Assembly: GCF_002368295.1 (NCBI RefSeq)
Contig: NZ_AP018248.1
Location: 310,001 to 374,000 of the forward strand
Source: Tolypothrix tenuis PCC 7101
GTDB lineage: Bacteria; Cyanobacteriota; Cyanobacteriia; Cyanobacteriales; Nostocaceae
Direction of reading: 5' to 3'
DNA length: 64,000 nt
In this document: in pieces, positions 8,612 through 16,716 of the stretch
Position numbering within the stretch: the first letter of the stretch is position 1
How the letters are laid out: each line of letters begins with the position of its first letter
Notes under the pieces: generated by a model
Databases searched by the model: none
Told to the model about the DNA's origin: nothing
Seen by the model: the letters and a program-made list of their open reading frames with translations, nothing else
Made by a program: the position numbers and the translations under genes

Positions 8612-9208
8612 ACGGTTTACGCACGTCCTTTAGCACGGTTAATTGAGCAACTGCAACGCCTACCGGGAGTTGGGCCTAAGTCAGCCCAGCGATTGGCTTT
8701 GCATATTCTGAAGCGGCCAGAAACGGAAGTAGAGGCTTTAGCACAAGCCCTAATTGATGCGAAAAAACAGGTAGGCTTGTGTTCTGTCTGCTTTCATTTA
8801 TCTGCTGAACCAGTTTGTGAAATCTGCCGCAACCCTAACCGCGAGCAAAATACTATATGTGTGGTAGCAGATTCCCGTGATGTGATTGCACTGGAAAAAA
8901 CCCGCGAGTACAAAGGTAAGTATCACGTTCTAGGTGGGGTGATTTCGCCAATGGATGGGATTGGCCCAGAACAGCTAACTGTTCAGGCTTTGGTGCGGCG
9001 AGTCAGTCAACAAAAACCCCAGGAAGTGATTTTGGCAATCAGTCCCAGCGTGGAAGGGGAAACCACAACATTATATATTGGTCAGTTATTGAAACCTTTT
9101 ACAAAGGTAACGCGGATTGCCTTTGGTTTACCTGTGGGCGGTGATTTAGAGTACGCTGACGAGGTAACTTTGGCTAGAGCCTTGGAAGGCCGCAGAGAAT
9201 TAGATTAG
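8612..9208 (+). CDS. recR: Recombination mediator RecR, apparent ACG start
   Basis: RecR works with RecF/RecO to load RecA at gapped DNA. The frame reads VYARPLARLIEQLQRLPGVG and so on. It has the helix-hairpin-helix LPGVGPKSAQRLA, the four-cysteine zinc motif (CSVC and CEIC) and the Toprim region (ICVVADSRDV, SPMDGIGPEQL), ending EGRRELD. Family length is reached (198 residues) only if translation starts at ACG 8612, which lies 8 bases after GGAG at the usual ATG position. The in-frame stop TAA at 8588 excludes any upstream start, and no ATG, GTG or TTG occurs before TTG 8693, which would remove the helix-hairpin-helix. So this is a rare ACG start, a start-codon mutation or a sequence error. 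Confidence 0.9.
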   Translation, partial: TVYARPLARLIEQLQRLPGVGPKSAQRLALHILKRPETEVEALAQALIDAKKQVGLCSVCFHLSAEPVCEICRNPNREQNTICVVADSRDVIALEKTREYKGKYHVLGGVISPMDGIGPEQLTVQALVRRVSQQKPQEVILAISPSVEGETTTLYIGQLLKPFTKVTRIAFGLPVGGDLEYADEVTLARALEGRRELD

Positions 9209-9261
9209 CAGCAGTTTTCGCCAACAAAAATCTACTCAGAGAAAAAATAGAAAGTGTAATG

Positions 9262-9292
9262 GTGCGATCGCTTTTATGAAGAGCGATCGCAC
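9262..9292. terminator. HIP1-based hairpin after recR
   Basis: GTGCGATCGCT (9262-9272) and AGCGATCGCAC (9282-9292) form an 11-bp perfect stem with a 9-nt loop, built from two HIP1 octamers. It lies 53 bp after recR without a T-run. A terminator or mRNA-stabilising role is inferred only. Confidence 0.45.
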
Positions 9293-9306
9293 TCACTAAT
9301 TTTTAG

Positions 9307-9548
9307 ACCAACCAAGACAATCCACAAAATTTTAGTCCACAAGAAAGACCCTGTTTTATCTGTGGTTCACAAAATTTTGTTTGGGGTCGCACTGTAGGCG
9401 AATCACTAAGTACTTGGGTATATTTCCTGGCATTGGATGCTACATGGGCAGAAGGCGAAAAGCTACAAGCCCGTAAATGCCTTAATTGACATAATGTGCA
9501 GCTTTTTGTTGAGGATTGAGCTGGGAAAGTCCGTAAAAGCCAATTTTT
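9307..9548 (+). pseudogene. Decayed zinc-ribbon protein gene
   Basis: In one frame the sequence reads TNQDNPQNFSPQERPCFICG, then SQNFVWGRT, EGEKLQARKCLN, a TGA stop at 9487, HNVQLFVED, another TGA, and AGKVRKSQFLG. The CxxC pair (CFIC) and a second half-pair (KC-LN-stop) imply a zinc ribbon whose fourth cysteine codon (TGC/TGT) became TGA. There is no start codon: a TAG precedes the frame at 9304. Two in-frame stops and no start support a remnant rather than a working gene. The following ORF begins right at its end. Confidence 0.6.
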
Positions 9549-9551
9549 AGG

Positions 9552-10418
9552 ATGTATATATTATCAGTTCTCTTCTCTGCCACCAAGCCAATGTATAACA
9601 ACTACAATCAGTCTTCTTTTCCTACCGCTGGTTTATCAATCTGGCGGGGAAATTATTTCAACTATGTAGTACCAAATAATTGGCGAGTGGTTGAGGATGG
9701 TCAATTTGCTGTTGTTCTGGTTTCTCCAGACAATGCTGCTTTGACAATTATGGTGGGAAATTCGGGACTACCTGTAAACTATAACCCTTGGCAGTTCGTT
9801 TACGAGAAACTATTAGCACTCCAGCCTTACGACCTGCGAATTGGTCAACCCCGCCCAGCGCAACCAATCGCTGGATGTTCAGCTGCTTATGAGTTTGATT
9901 GCACATACTTCTCCAATGGTATTCCCTGCCAAGGTCTAGCCAAGTGCAGCGTCGCATATAGTTACAACATCTGTACTATGGTAATGACTTGTGCCGCATC
10001 GCACCAATCACAGTGGGCTAATTATGCTTCATGGTTGCCACAGGTAGCATCTCAGGTTTCAGCAAGCAATGGGGCCGCTTTTGGAATGCAAGGAATCATG
10101 GCGCAAAATCTGGAGATTTCGCAGACTGAAGGGCAAAGATATCGGGAATACCGCGAATGGTCTCAACGGACTTGGGACGAAGTCAACCGTCAACGAAATG
10201 AATCTCTAGACCGTCAAAACTTCCAGTTTCGTGAGAATCTGGGTAATGTCACAACTTGGACAAACCCTTACGGTTATCCAAACGCCGAGTTACCAAACAA
10301 CTACAACTACTATTGGATCAATCGTCAAGGACAAATATATGGTACTAATAACAGTACCGAAAATCCTAACTTTGGTTCAACTCAAGATTGGGTAAGGATG
10401 AATCGCTATTTACCCTAA
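9552..10418 (+). CDS. Hypothetical protein
   Basis: 288 residues from ATG 9552, or 275 from ATG 9591 (MYNNYNQSSFPTAG). The latter looks more natural because 9552 lies within the tail of the zinc-ribbon remnant. The first ~150 residues look globular (WRGNYFNYVVPNNWRVVEDG, then FAVVLVSPDNAALTIMVG) with several cysteines (GCSAAYEFDC, IPCQGLAKC). The remainder is Asn/Gln/Tyr-rich with an arginine-rich helical section (EGQRYREYREWSQRTWDEVN). No signal peptide or membrane helix is obvious. Function unknown. Confidence 0.7.
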   Translation: MYILSVLFSATKPMYNNYNQSSFPTAGLSIWRGNYFNYVVPNNWRVVEDGQFAVVLVSPDNAALTIMVGNSGLPVNYNPWQFVYEKLLALQPYDLRIGQPRPAQPIAGCSAAYEFDCTYFSNGIPCQGLAKCSVAYSYNICTMVMTCAASHQSQWANYASWLPQVASQVSASNGAAFGMQGIMAQNLEISQTEGQRYREYREWSQRTWDEVNRQRNESLDRQNFQFRENLGNVTTWTNPYGYPNAELPNNYNYYWINRQGQIYGTNNSTENPNFGSTQDWVRMNRYLP

Positions 10419-10779
10419 ACTTTTAGCAATTCAAATAATGTTGGCGACACATCAATATATTGCCTTGCCCCTATAATCTGTCGCAATAGTGCTCGCTTAA
10501 GGATTTTCAACTCTTAATTTGGTTTGGGGAAAAGGTGTACCCCTGCGCTTAAGCAAGCTACGCGTAGCGTCTTTGCAGGAGAAAGGGTAAGGGTTAAAGG
10601 TTTTTTCTTGCCCCTTTTCCCTTTCCCCTTTTGCCTTTAACCGACGAGTATTGCAATCTGTCGTATTCTTTTTTCAAATTGGTTTTAGCTAAACGACCGC
10701 GATATTATCATCTAGGTGAAATAGTAAATTTTTAATTACGAATTACAAATTACGAATTACGAATTAGTAATTATTTAAT
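10419..10779. repeat. Repeat-filled spacer with degenerate MITE-like element
   Basis: The ends resemble the MITE-like element seen at 53.4 and 60.3 kb: the left end AATTCAAATAATGTTGGCGA is near 10430 and the right end CTGTCGTATTCTTTTTTCAA near 10658-10677. Its middle is replaced by other repeats, including a GCTACGCGTAGC palindrome (10557-10568) and pyrimidine-rich CCTTTTCCCTTTCCCC runs. The 3' part (10731-10770) repeats AATTACGA units. Confidence 0.6.
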
Positions 10780-12267
10780 TTAAGCTGGACGCAAATAGTA
10801 TTCTTCTAGGAAGAATTTCACGAGCCAGTTTTTGACATTATAGGTAGCACGGCAGTCATCTTCGTTATAGCGTTGGATCATTTCTAAGAAAGTGCGATCG
10901 CCTGTTTCTAACCACTGATCGTACCAGTAGATACACTTAGCACCGCTAGCTTCTTTGTCACGCCATTCAAACCCTAACCAACGAGCAATTGCTTTTAGGG
11001 CATAGCTTTCAATCGGTAAGGCTACACTTTGAGTTAATTGCTCATATACATCCACAAACCGATTTAATACCGGGCGTACTGAAGCATACGGAGTTTGGTA
11101 AAGCTTTGCTAGCCGTTTGACTGTATCAAATTCGTAGGCGCAAAAATGATAAATTGGGGCTTCGGGATATTGCCCAACTAAATCTAAAAACTGCTGCCAA
11201 ACTAAGCCTTCATCTTCTGGTTTTGTAGCTAACAAAGAATAAAATTGTTCTGTGTTAGTTTGCCGATTAACTACCAATACCCCTAATAAATAATCTAAAT
11301 TTAAATCTGGTTGTGCCTCAATATCAAAGTAAATCTCAATTGGAGCCGTGAAGGTAATATTTTCTATTGGTAGGGTATAAGGTAAGATAAACGGACGATT
11401 TTGCACTACCGATTGCGCTTGGATTACCAGTTTATGTGCTACTTGATTGTCAAAACCAGGCAAATTTTCTAAGACACTGGGGCTAGTACTAGCTAGCGAT
11501 TCTAAGCTAGTCAGGGAGAGTGATTGCAGTTGAGTATAGCGTAGCGGTGAAACTCCTGGTAACAGTGAGAGGTGTTTCTCTGATTGCGCGATCGCATAAC
11601 ATTGACTATGCCAGTGGCAAAGATTGCATTTTTGGCGAGAGATGAATACTTCTGGCCCTTCTTGTGACTCTAGCGCTTGAATTAACTCAGCCAAAATCAA
11701 CTGCATTTGGGGCGACCATTTCAGTAAATCTACTGGATAAGTAGTTTCTTTAGTACGTAATTTTAGCAGCCCGATTTGGGGTGCAACTCCCTGCACCATC
11801 GCCAAAACTTGAGCATGAAATGCAACTCCCACTTGATATTCCTGCTTTGGGCGCTTACCCATTTCCATACTCGCCGGAACATACATCCAATCTCCAAAAC
11901 GAGATTCTCCAGGATGTTTCACAAGTAAATCTGGGCGACTCAGCAAGGTATATTGTTGATTGTGGGGTTCTGTATCTTCCCACTGGTCGTAATTGACTAA
12001 CAATATACCTCGATGAATGTAGTCAACACCACGCTGCATTAATTCTAAGGTTGCCGCTTGCCCAGCTTTCAAATTTCCTTTAGGATATTCTGGCTGCTCA
12101 TAAGGCAAGTTAGCCAAAATATCCTTTTGATAAGCGATTTTATCTTGTTGGAGTTTTAGCAGCAACTCATTGGGAGTATCTCGCTGGCTTTTATCACCGT
12201 GACTATCTAAAAAAGGGCGGCGCTTACAGCGTTGATATTGCAGTAACAGATCGGCATTAATTAACAT
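10780..12267 (-). CDS. TM0106-type RecB-like nuclease with RNase H-like domain
   Basis: 495 residues in two parts. The N-terminal half is Cas4/RecB-like: CKRRPFLD with C14, and a distal cysteine cluster CNLCHWHSQC (C214, C217, C223) of the kind that holds an iron-sulfur cluster. SLLPGVSPL begins a helix-hairpin-helix-like linker (about 235-290). The C-terminal half is an RNase H-fold exonuclease-like domain with FDIEA (D315, E317), YHFCAYEFDTVKRL and a final RYNEDDC (acidic residues). This matches the family annotated as TM0106 RecB-like nuclease, with an expected role in DNA repair or processing. It is about 48 kb from the CRISPR array, so I do not call it Cas4. Monocistronic. Confidence 0.85.
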   Translation of the reverse strand: MLINADLLLQYQRCKRRPFLDSHGDKSQRDTPNELLLKLQQDKIAYQKDILANLPYEQPEYPKGNLKAGQAATLELMQRGVDYIHRGILLVNYDQWEDTEPHNQQYTLLSRPDLLVKHPGESRFGDWMYVPASMEMGKRPKQEYQVGVAFHAQVLAMVQGVAPQIGLLKLRTKETTYPVDLLKWSPQMQLILAELIQALESQEGPEVFISRQKCNLCHWHSQCYAIAQSEKHLSLLPGVSPLRYTQLQSLSLTSLESLASTSPSVLENLPGFDNQVAHKLVIQAQSVVQNRPFILPYTLPIENITFTAPIEIYFDIEAQPDLNLDYLLGVLVVNRQTNTEQFYSLLATKPEDEGLVWQQFLDLVGQYPEAPIYHFCAYEFDTVKRLAKLYQTPYASVRPVLNRFVDVYEQLTQSVALPIESYALKAIARWLGFEWRDKEASGAKCIYWYDQWLETGDRTFLEMIQRYNEDDCRATYNVKNWLVKFFLEEYYLRPA

Positions 12268-12437
12268 TCCTTTAAGCTAACAAGAATTCCTATTTTCTGT
12301 AAGTCTGTCAAATAACTATAATTCCTTTGGGCAGCGTGCAATGATGCACAACGATTAATCATGTATGTAAATCTTAGGCTAATCTGTTGCTTCCCAGTAT
12401 AAAGCAGTTATTTTTGCCAGTTTAATCTAAAATTCTT

Positions 12438-13616
12438 ATGATCAGTCTTTCTGACCTACAACAAAGTTTGCATCGCCATCGAGAACAATTTCCCGCTTTA
12501 GCAAATAAGACTTATTTCAATTATGGCGGTCAAGGGCCAATGCCCGTTGCAGCAATCAAGGCGATTTCTGAAACTCAAATGCACATCCAACAGCTAGGCC
12601 CCTTTGGGAATGAGGTGGGACGCTGGATTGGCAAAATTATTCAAGCCACAAAAGCTGCGATCGCATCTGAGTTGAATGTACCACCATCAACCATCACCCT
12701 TACAGAAAATGTGACTGTGGGTTGCAATATTGCGATGTGGGGTATTGAGTGGCAAACTGGCGACCATATATTGCTTTCTGATTGCGAACATCAGGGGATA
12801 ATTGCGATCGCCCAGGAAATTGGGCGTAGATTTAATGTGGAAGTTACCACTTGTCCCTTAATGGACACCTTAAACGTAGGCGACCCTGTAGAAGTTATTT
12901 CCCAAAATTTACGCCCAAATACCCGCCTTGTAGTTTTAAGCCACATCCTCTGGAATACGGGTCAGCTTTTACCCTTAGAAAAAATTTCTGAATTATGCAG
13001 AAATAACAATTCTTTACTTTTAGTTGATGCTGCCCAGTCTGTTGGGGCTATGCCTTTAAATTTAACTCAATTGGGAGTAGATTTTTATGCTTTTACAGGT
13101 CACAAGTGGTTATGTGGCCCGGCTGGTGTAGGTGGGTTGTATGTGCGTCCTGAAGTCCAAGCCAATTTGCAACCCACCTTTATAGGCTGGCGTAGCGTTG
13201 TTATTGATGAGCGCAGTAAGCCTGTAGATTGGGAAAAAGGTGGACAACGTTATGAAGTAGCAACATCAGATTATCCATTGTACATTGCCTTACAGGAAGC
13301 GATCGCTATTCATCAGCAATGGGGAACACCAGAAAAACGTTATCAACAAATTTGCCGTAACAGCGAATATCTGTGGCGCAAGTTATCAGCGTTACCCAAT
13401 ATCAAATGTTTGCGGACTTCTCCACCTGAAAGCGGTTTAATTTCATTTCAACTAGCTAACCAACAACCCCAAACTACCTCAGAAGTAGTGCAATTTTTAG
13501 AATCACAAAGAATATTTACCCGCAAAATTGCCGACCCCAACTGTGTACGCGCCTGCGTTCATTACTTTACTTTAGAATCGGAAATCGACCAATTAGTTGA
13601 GGCGTTGCGAGAGTAG
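12438..13616 (+). CDS. PLP-dependent class V aminotransferase-fold enzyme (cysteine desulfurase / C-DES-like)
   Basis: A 392-residue fold-type I PLP enzyme. TYFNYGGQGPMP is the N-terminal substrate loop. The cofactor aspartate lies in LLLVDAAQS (D197), and the Schiff-base lysine in TGHKWLCGP (K223). FIGWRS follows at the usual distance. The overall pattern fits the NifS/isopenicillin-N-epimerase-like group. In cyanobacteria the closest characterised member is the L-cysteine/cystine lyase (C-DES) that releases persulfide for Fe-S assembly; I infer that activity only by resemblance. It starts 170 bp from the divergent nuclease gene and is followed by an STRR cluster. Confidence 0.88.
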   Translation: MISLSDLQQSLHRHREQFPALANKTYFNYGGQGPMPVAAIKAISETQMHIQQLGPFGNEVGRWIGKIIQATKAAIASELNVPPSTITLTENVTVGCNIAMWGIEWQTGDHILLSDCEHQGIIAIAQEIGRRFNVEVTTCPLMDTLNVGDPVEVISQNLRPNTRLVVLSHILWNTGQLLPLEKISELCRNNNSLLLVDAAQSVGAMPLNLTQLGVDFYAFTGHKWLCGPAGVGGLYVRPEVQANLQPTFIGWRSVVIDERSKPVDWEKGGQRYEVATSDYPLYIALQEAIAIHQQWGTPEKRYQQICRNSEYLWRKLSALPNIKCLRTSPPESGLISFQLANQQPQTTSEVVQFLESQRIFTRKIADPNCVRACVHYFTLESEIDQLVEALRE

Positions 13617-13655
13617 GGATTAGGAGTTGGGGATTAGGGACTGGGGATTGGGTAA
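13617..13655. repeat. Heptamer STRR cluster
   Basis: GGGATTA, GGGGACT and GGGATTG type heptamers begin immediately after the aminotransferase stop codon. Confidence 0.75.
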
Positions 13656-13760
13656 AAGGAAAATAGAAAAATAACTTTTGAATTTTGAGTACAGACTCGA
13701 TTAATCGCGTCTGTTACAACTTTTGAATTTTATCCCTTGATCCCTACCCCTTAACTCTCC

Positions 13761-14120
13761 TTATTGACTATTACTAAAATCAAACTGTACTTGCGTTCCG
13801 TCATTACCGTTAAAAGACTGAACAGGAACAAATAAGACAGAACTGTTAGGTGCTGATAAGGTTTCTTTAAGTTGCAAACCTTCAGAGAGTTTATTATTTA
13901 CTTGATTTTGATTGGAAACAGTTGCGGGATTTTGTTGCTCAAAAAAACTGTTAAAGTCTTGTTGAGCATTTCTATTATTAATTCCGGTTAAAGAATCACC
14001 AGTTATTGAATATGAGTCTATATTTTGGTTTGATGCTCCTGATGATTGTGCTTGAACCGGGTTTACTATGCTTGCAAAAGCTGTCATTATTGCCAATAAA
14101 GCAAAAATTCTAGCGTTCAT
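13761..14120 (-). CDS. Small secreted Asn/Gln-rich protein
   Basis: A 119-residue protein with a clear signal peptide: MNARIFALLAIMTAFASIVN followed by PVQAQ, with likely cleavage after AQA or VQA. The mature 95 residues are polar and rich in N, Q and S, with no cysteine and no recognised domain. Low complexity plus a signal peptide suggests a periplasmic or extracellular protein. Function unknown. Confidence 0.7.
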   Translation of the reverse strand: MNARIFALLAIMTAFASIVNPVQAQSSGASNQNIDSYSITGDSLTGINNRNAQQDFNSFFEQQNPATVSNQNQVNNKLSEGLQLKETLSAPNSSVLFVPVQSFNGNDGTQVQFDFSNSQ

Positions 14121-14643
14121 AAGTTTCCCCCAATTCTCTGTAGATTGATATAATTTCGCTGCGTTATATTATTCTCAGCTTGATTATAAATTAACCTTTA
14201 CAATTAATTGTAATCACCTATACTTAATGATTAATTAATTTTTTAATTATCTTAAATGAAAGTAATATATTAAATCAAAAATTTATTTTGTTTTACAAAT
14301 CTGGTAACCACCTAGAAATAGATAACAATCAAGACTAATTTATTTTTACTTCCAACTTAATCTATGCAAAAACGAGATTTATCCCCCAAAATCAAGAAGA
14401 ACTCATCTATAGAACTTATATTTTATTTTTGAAGTTCACGTAGGATGCGTTAGCTACAGCGTAACGCATCAGCGTCAACTCAAATTTTAGATTACAGGGC
14501 TGATTCATCAAAGAAAAAAGGGTAAAGGTGTTTTTCCTTTTACCCTTTTTGCTGACTGTGTTCTGATAGAGGAGGGGTTTCTTGGCTAAGATTGAGAAAC
14601 TTACTTTGTTAAACAACTTGTAGCAAATATTGCAAAGTAAAAG
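14121..14643. other. AT-rich spacer with dispersed repeat and terminator
   Basis: 523 bp between two minus-strand genes. About 14440-14471 is a dispersed palindromic repeat (GTAGGATGCGTTAGC and GTAACGCATC). The region 14515-14550 holds the terminator of the response regulator gene. A 66-codon minus frame across both elements is treated as chance. Confidence 0.6.
14515..14550 (-). terminator. Terminator of the response regulator gene
   Basis: AAAAAGGGTAAAGG (14515-14528) pairs with CCTTTTACCCTTTTT (14536-14550), with one bulged base around a short loop. Read on the minus strand it lies ~95 bp beyond the regulator stop and ends in a T-run. Confidence 0.8.
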
Positions 14644-15366
14644 TTAGCTGACTAATCCTGCACGCAAAGCACGAACTGCAACCTGAGTTCTGTCACTAAC
14701 CGAAAGCTTGTTTAATATATTACGGACGTGAGTTTTAACTGTACCTACTGTAATATAAAGCTGCTCGGCAATTTGAGCATTACTGCACCCATCAACAATT
14801 AACCTTAATACATCTAATTCTCGTGTAGTTAAAGGATAAGCTAGTAAAAATTCGCTTTCTTCTGGTGATAAAGAGTTAATCGTCACAGTTGAAGATTTAG
14901 AGCCAGCGTTTGGTTCATCATAAGCACTATTGCTTTGCTGTAAAACAATCCGAGCAATAGCAGGATCAATCCAGGAATTACCTTCATGAGTAACTCGAAT
15001 TGCATCAGCTAATTTTTCAATGCTGGCATCTTTCATATAATAAGAATCTGCACCAGCTGCAAAGGCAGCTAAAACAGTATCTTCACTATCATTCATTGTT
15101 AAAATTAAAATTTTAGTTGGCAGAGGTGAATCTGCATCTTCAGAATCTTTGAAGATTTGCGTTAATTCAACTCCACTCATATCTGGTAAGCCTACATCTA
15201 CTATTGCTACATCTGGTTGCAGAGAATTCAGTAGCTTCAAACCTGAATTAGCATTTTTAGCCTCACCAATTACTTCTATTCCTTCTTGTTGTTTTAAAGC
15301 AGTACGCATACCCATACGGGTTAGATCATGGTCTTCAATTAAAACTACACGAATTGTATCCATCAT
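14644..15366 (-). CDS. NarL/FixJ-family response regulator
   Basis: 240 residues. The receiver domain opens VVLIEDHDLTRMG (acidic pocket E11/D12), with phospho-acceptor D57 in VDVGLPDMSG, the conserved threonine in LILTMND and a lysine in YYMKDAS. After a linker, a LuxR-type helix-turn-helix covers about 175-235 (LTTRELDVLRLIVDGCSNAQ, then QLYITVGTVKTHVRNIL). It is therefore a phosphorylation-controlled DNA-binding regulator. Two consecutive ATG codons (15366, 15363) make the exact start ambiguous. No histidine kinase adjoins it, so the partner is unknown. Confidence 0.93.
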   Translation of the reverse strand: MMDTIRVVLIEDHDLTRMGMRTALKQQEGIEVIGEAKNANSGLKLLNSLQPDVAIVDVGLPDMSGVELTQIFKDSEDADSPLPTKILILTMNDSEDTVLAAFAAGADSYYMKDASIEKLADAIRVTHEGNSWIDPAIARIVLQQSNSAYDEPNAGSKSSTVTINSLSPEESEFLLAYPLTTRELDVLRLIVDGCSNAQIAEQLYITVGTVKTHVRNILNKLSVSDRTQVAVRALRAGLVS

Positions 15367-15782
15367 TAAGCCTCAGGTTTTTCCTAATTTTCAGTAATTA
15401 GAGGTAACTAAAATCTGCTTTGCGGCAGGTTATCTCTGCTATTGAAAAAAATTGTAAGGCTTGAGAAAGATTTCAGTCTATCCGTCAGAGGAACTGTTTG
15501 TCACAATGAAATTGCTTTCTTCCGAATAATCTGCCATCATTCGGAAGAAAGCTGGTAAAGTTTGAATATCTAGACTAAAGATTTTTTATTATCTATCTAT
15601 TGGTAGATGATTTTGCACAATCGGGCTGTTGATAAGTGTAGATTTCAAATCCAGCAACAGCCTTGAACCAAGCAACCGCAGTCCTAATATGCAGGTTTGC
15701 TTGATATCAAAACTAATTGAATAGCGTATTGATAGATGTGGTGATTGATTTTGAATTGTTCAACCATCATCAGTATTGGCTT
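15367..15782. other. Spacer with a 14-bp perfect inverted repeat
   Basis: 416 bp without a coding frame. The notable structure is GCTTTCTTCCGAAT (15514-15527) with its exact complement (15539-15552) around an 11-nt loop. No T-run follows on either strand, so it may be a protein-binding palindrome, an RNA structure or a weak terminator. The rest is unremarkable. Confidence 0.6.
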
Positions 15783-16286
15783 TTATTGCACAACTCTTAT
15801 AGACTGAGCGATAATCGCAGGTCTATTTATATATGATGTATAGTATTCGTCTTGTAAATTTAAATTAAACTCTCGCTCAATTTGAGGAATTTGTAAATTG
15901 CGAACTTGACCTGTAACTTGAATTTTTCTATTGCGATTAGCAGGTAAATCAAAAGGAACCCCTGAAGCATTAACTACTAAAAGCGGTTCTTGAATAATTC
16001 TTGGCTGATCATTGACGGTGAAGGAGGTTAAGCCTACTTGCTGTACTGGTTGGCTTCTAATTGTGACATTTTTACCCACAAATTTATCTGTATCGTTAAG
16101 TACTTCTGATGTTTGGGTAACACGATTCACATTATTAGTATCAGGCTCATCAACATTACCGAATCTCACCATGCCAGCTATCAACACCAAAGAAAATAGT
16201 AGTAGTGCATCCTGGAACTTCAAACTACGTGGGGTATCTTGGGCTTTACTATCGCGTTCCGAACGCTCTTTACTTAGTATATTCAT
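15783..16286 (-). CDS. Membrane-anchored protein with probable OB-fold-like domain
   Basis: 167 residues with a basic cytosolic N-terminus (KERSERDSKAQ), one membrane helix (about 26-42, FQDALLLFSLVLIAGMV) and an extracytoplasmic part. That part contains KFVGKNVTIRSQPVQQVG, then LLVV and IQVTGQVRNLQIP, alternating strands that look like an OB-fold. In known proteins such domains bind small ligands or oligonucleotides, but no specific role can be given. Single gene. Confidence 0.72.
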   Translation of the reverse strand: MNILSKERSERDSKAQDTPRSLKFQDALLLFSLVLIAGMVRFGNVDEPDTNNVNRVTQTSEVLNDTDKFVGKNVTIRSQPVQQVGLTSFTVNDQPRIIQEPLLVVNASGVPFDLPANRNRKIQVTGQVRNLQIPQIEREFNLNLQDEYYTSYINRPAIIAQSIRVVQ

Positions 16287-16716
16287 ATAGGAAAACTCTC
16301 ACATTGATGATAAGTACACAGTCAATAAATATTTGTAAAAACCTGCTATTTTATTGAGGTTTAAATAAATTCAGAATATTAATTCATGAGTATTTAAATT
16401 TATTTAATCTTTTTTAACCATTGCCAAAAATCAACTAATATTTGTCCTAAAATTTCTTTACTTAAATCATTAAAACAAATTACATTTATATTAAAAAAAT
16501 ACTATGGTATTGCCTTCTGGCTAAAGTGATAAAATTAGTTTTAAATATATATACAATCCGACACAAGACTAGAGGAAGAGCGCAATCTCTCCAATGCTAT
16601 AGATATAGTGATTCAGCAATGCACGAATTACCAATACCGAAATAACTAAGTAGACTCTGGAAAATCCAAAGCTTGGTATTTTATAAAATCCCTTTAGGTT
16701 ACCTTAATCACTAACT
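16287..16716. other. AT-rich spacer, nothing identified
   Basis: 430 bp between divergent genes, with no recognisable repeat, RNA or operator. It presumably contains both promoters. Confidence 0.5.

Noticed and set aside
10780..12267. Cas4 nuclease candidate because of its RecB-like domain and cysteine cluster
   Set aside because: It is about twice the length of Cas4, has an RNase H-like second half, and lies ~48 kb from the array with no other cas gene; the TM0106 family fits better.
14416..14616. 66-codon minus-strand ORF
   Set aside because: It spans a dispersed palindromic repeat and the response-regulator terminator; composition is not protein-like.
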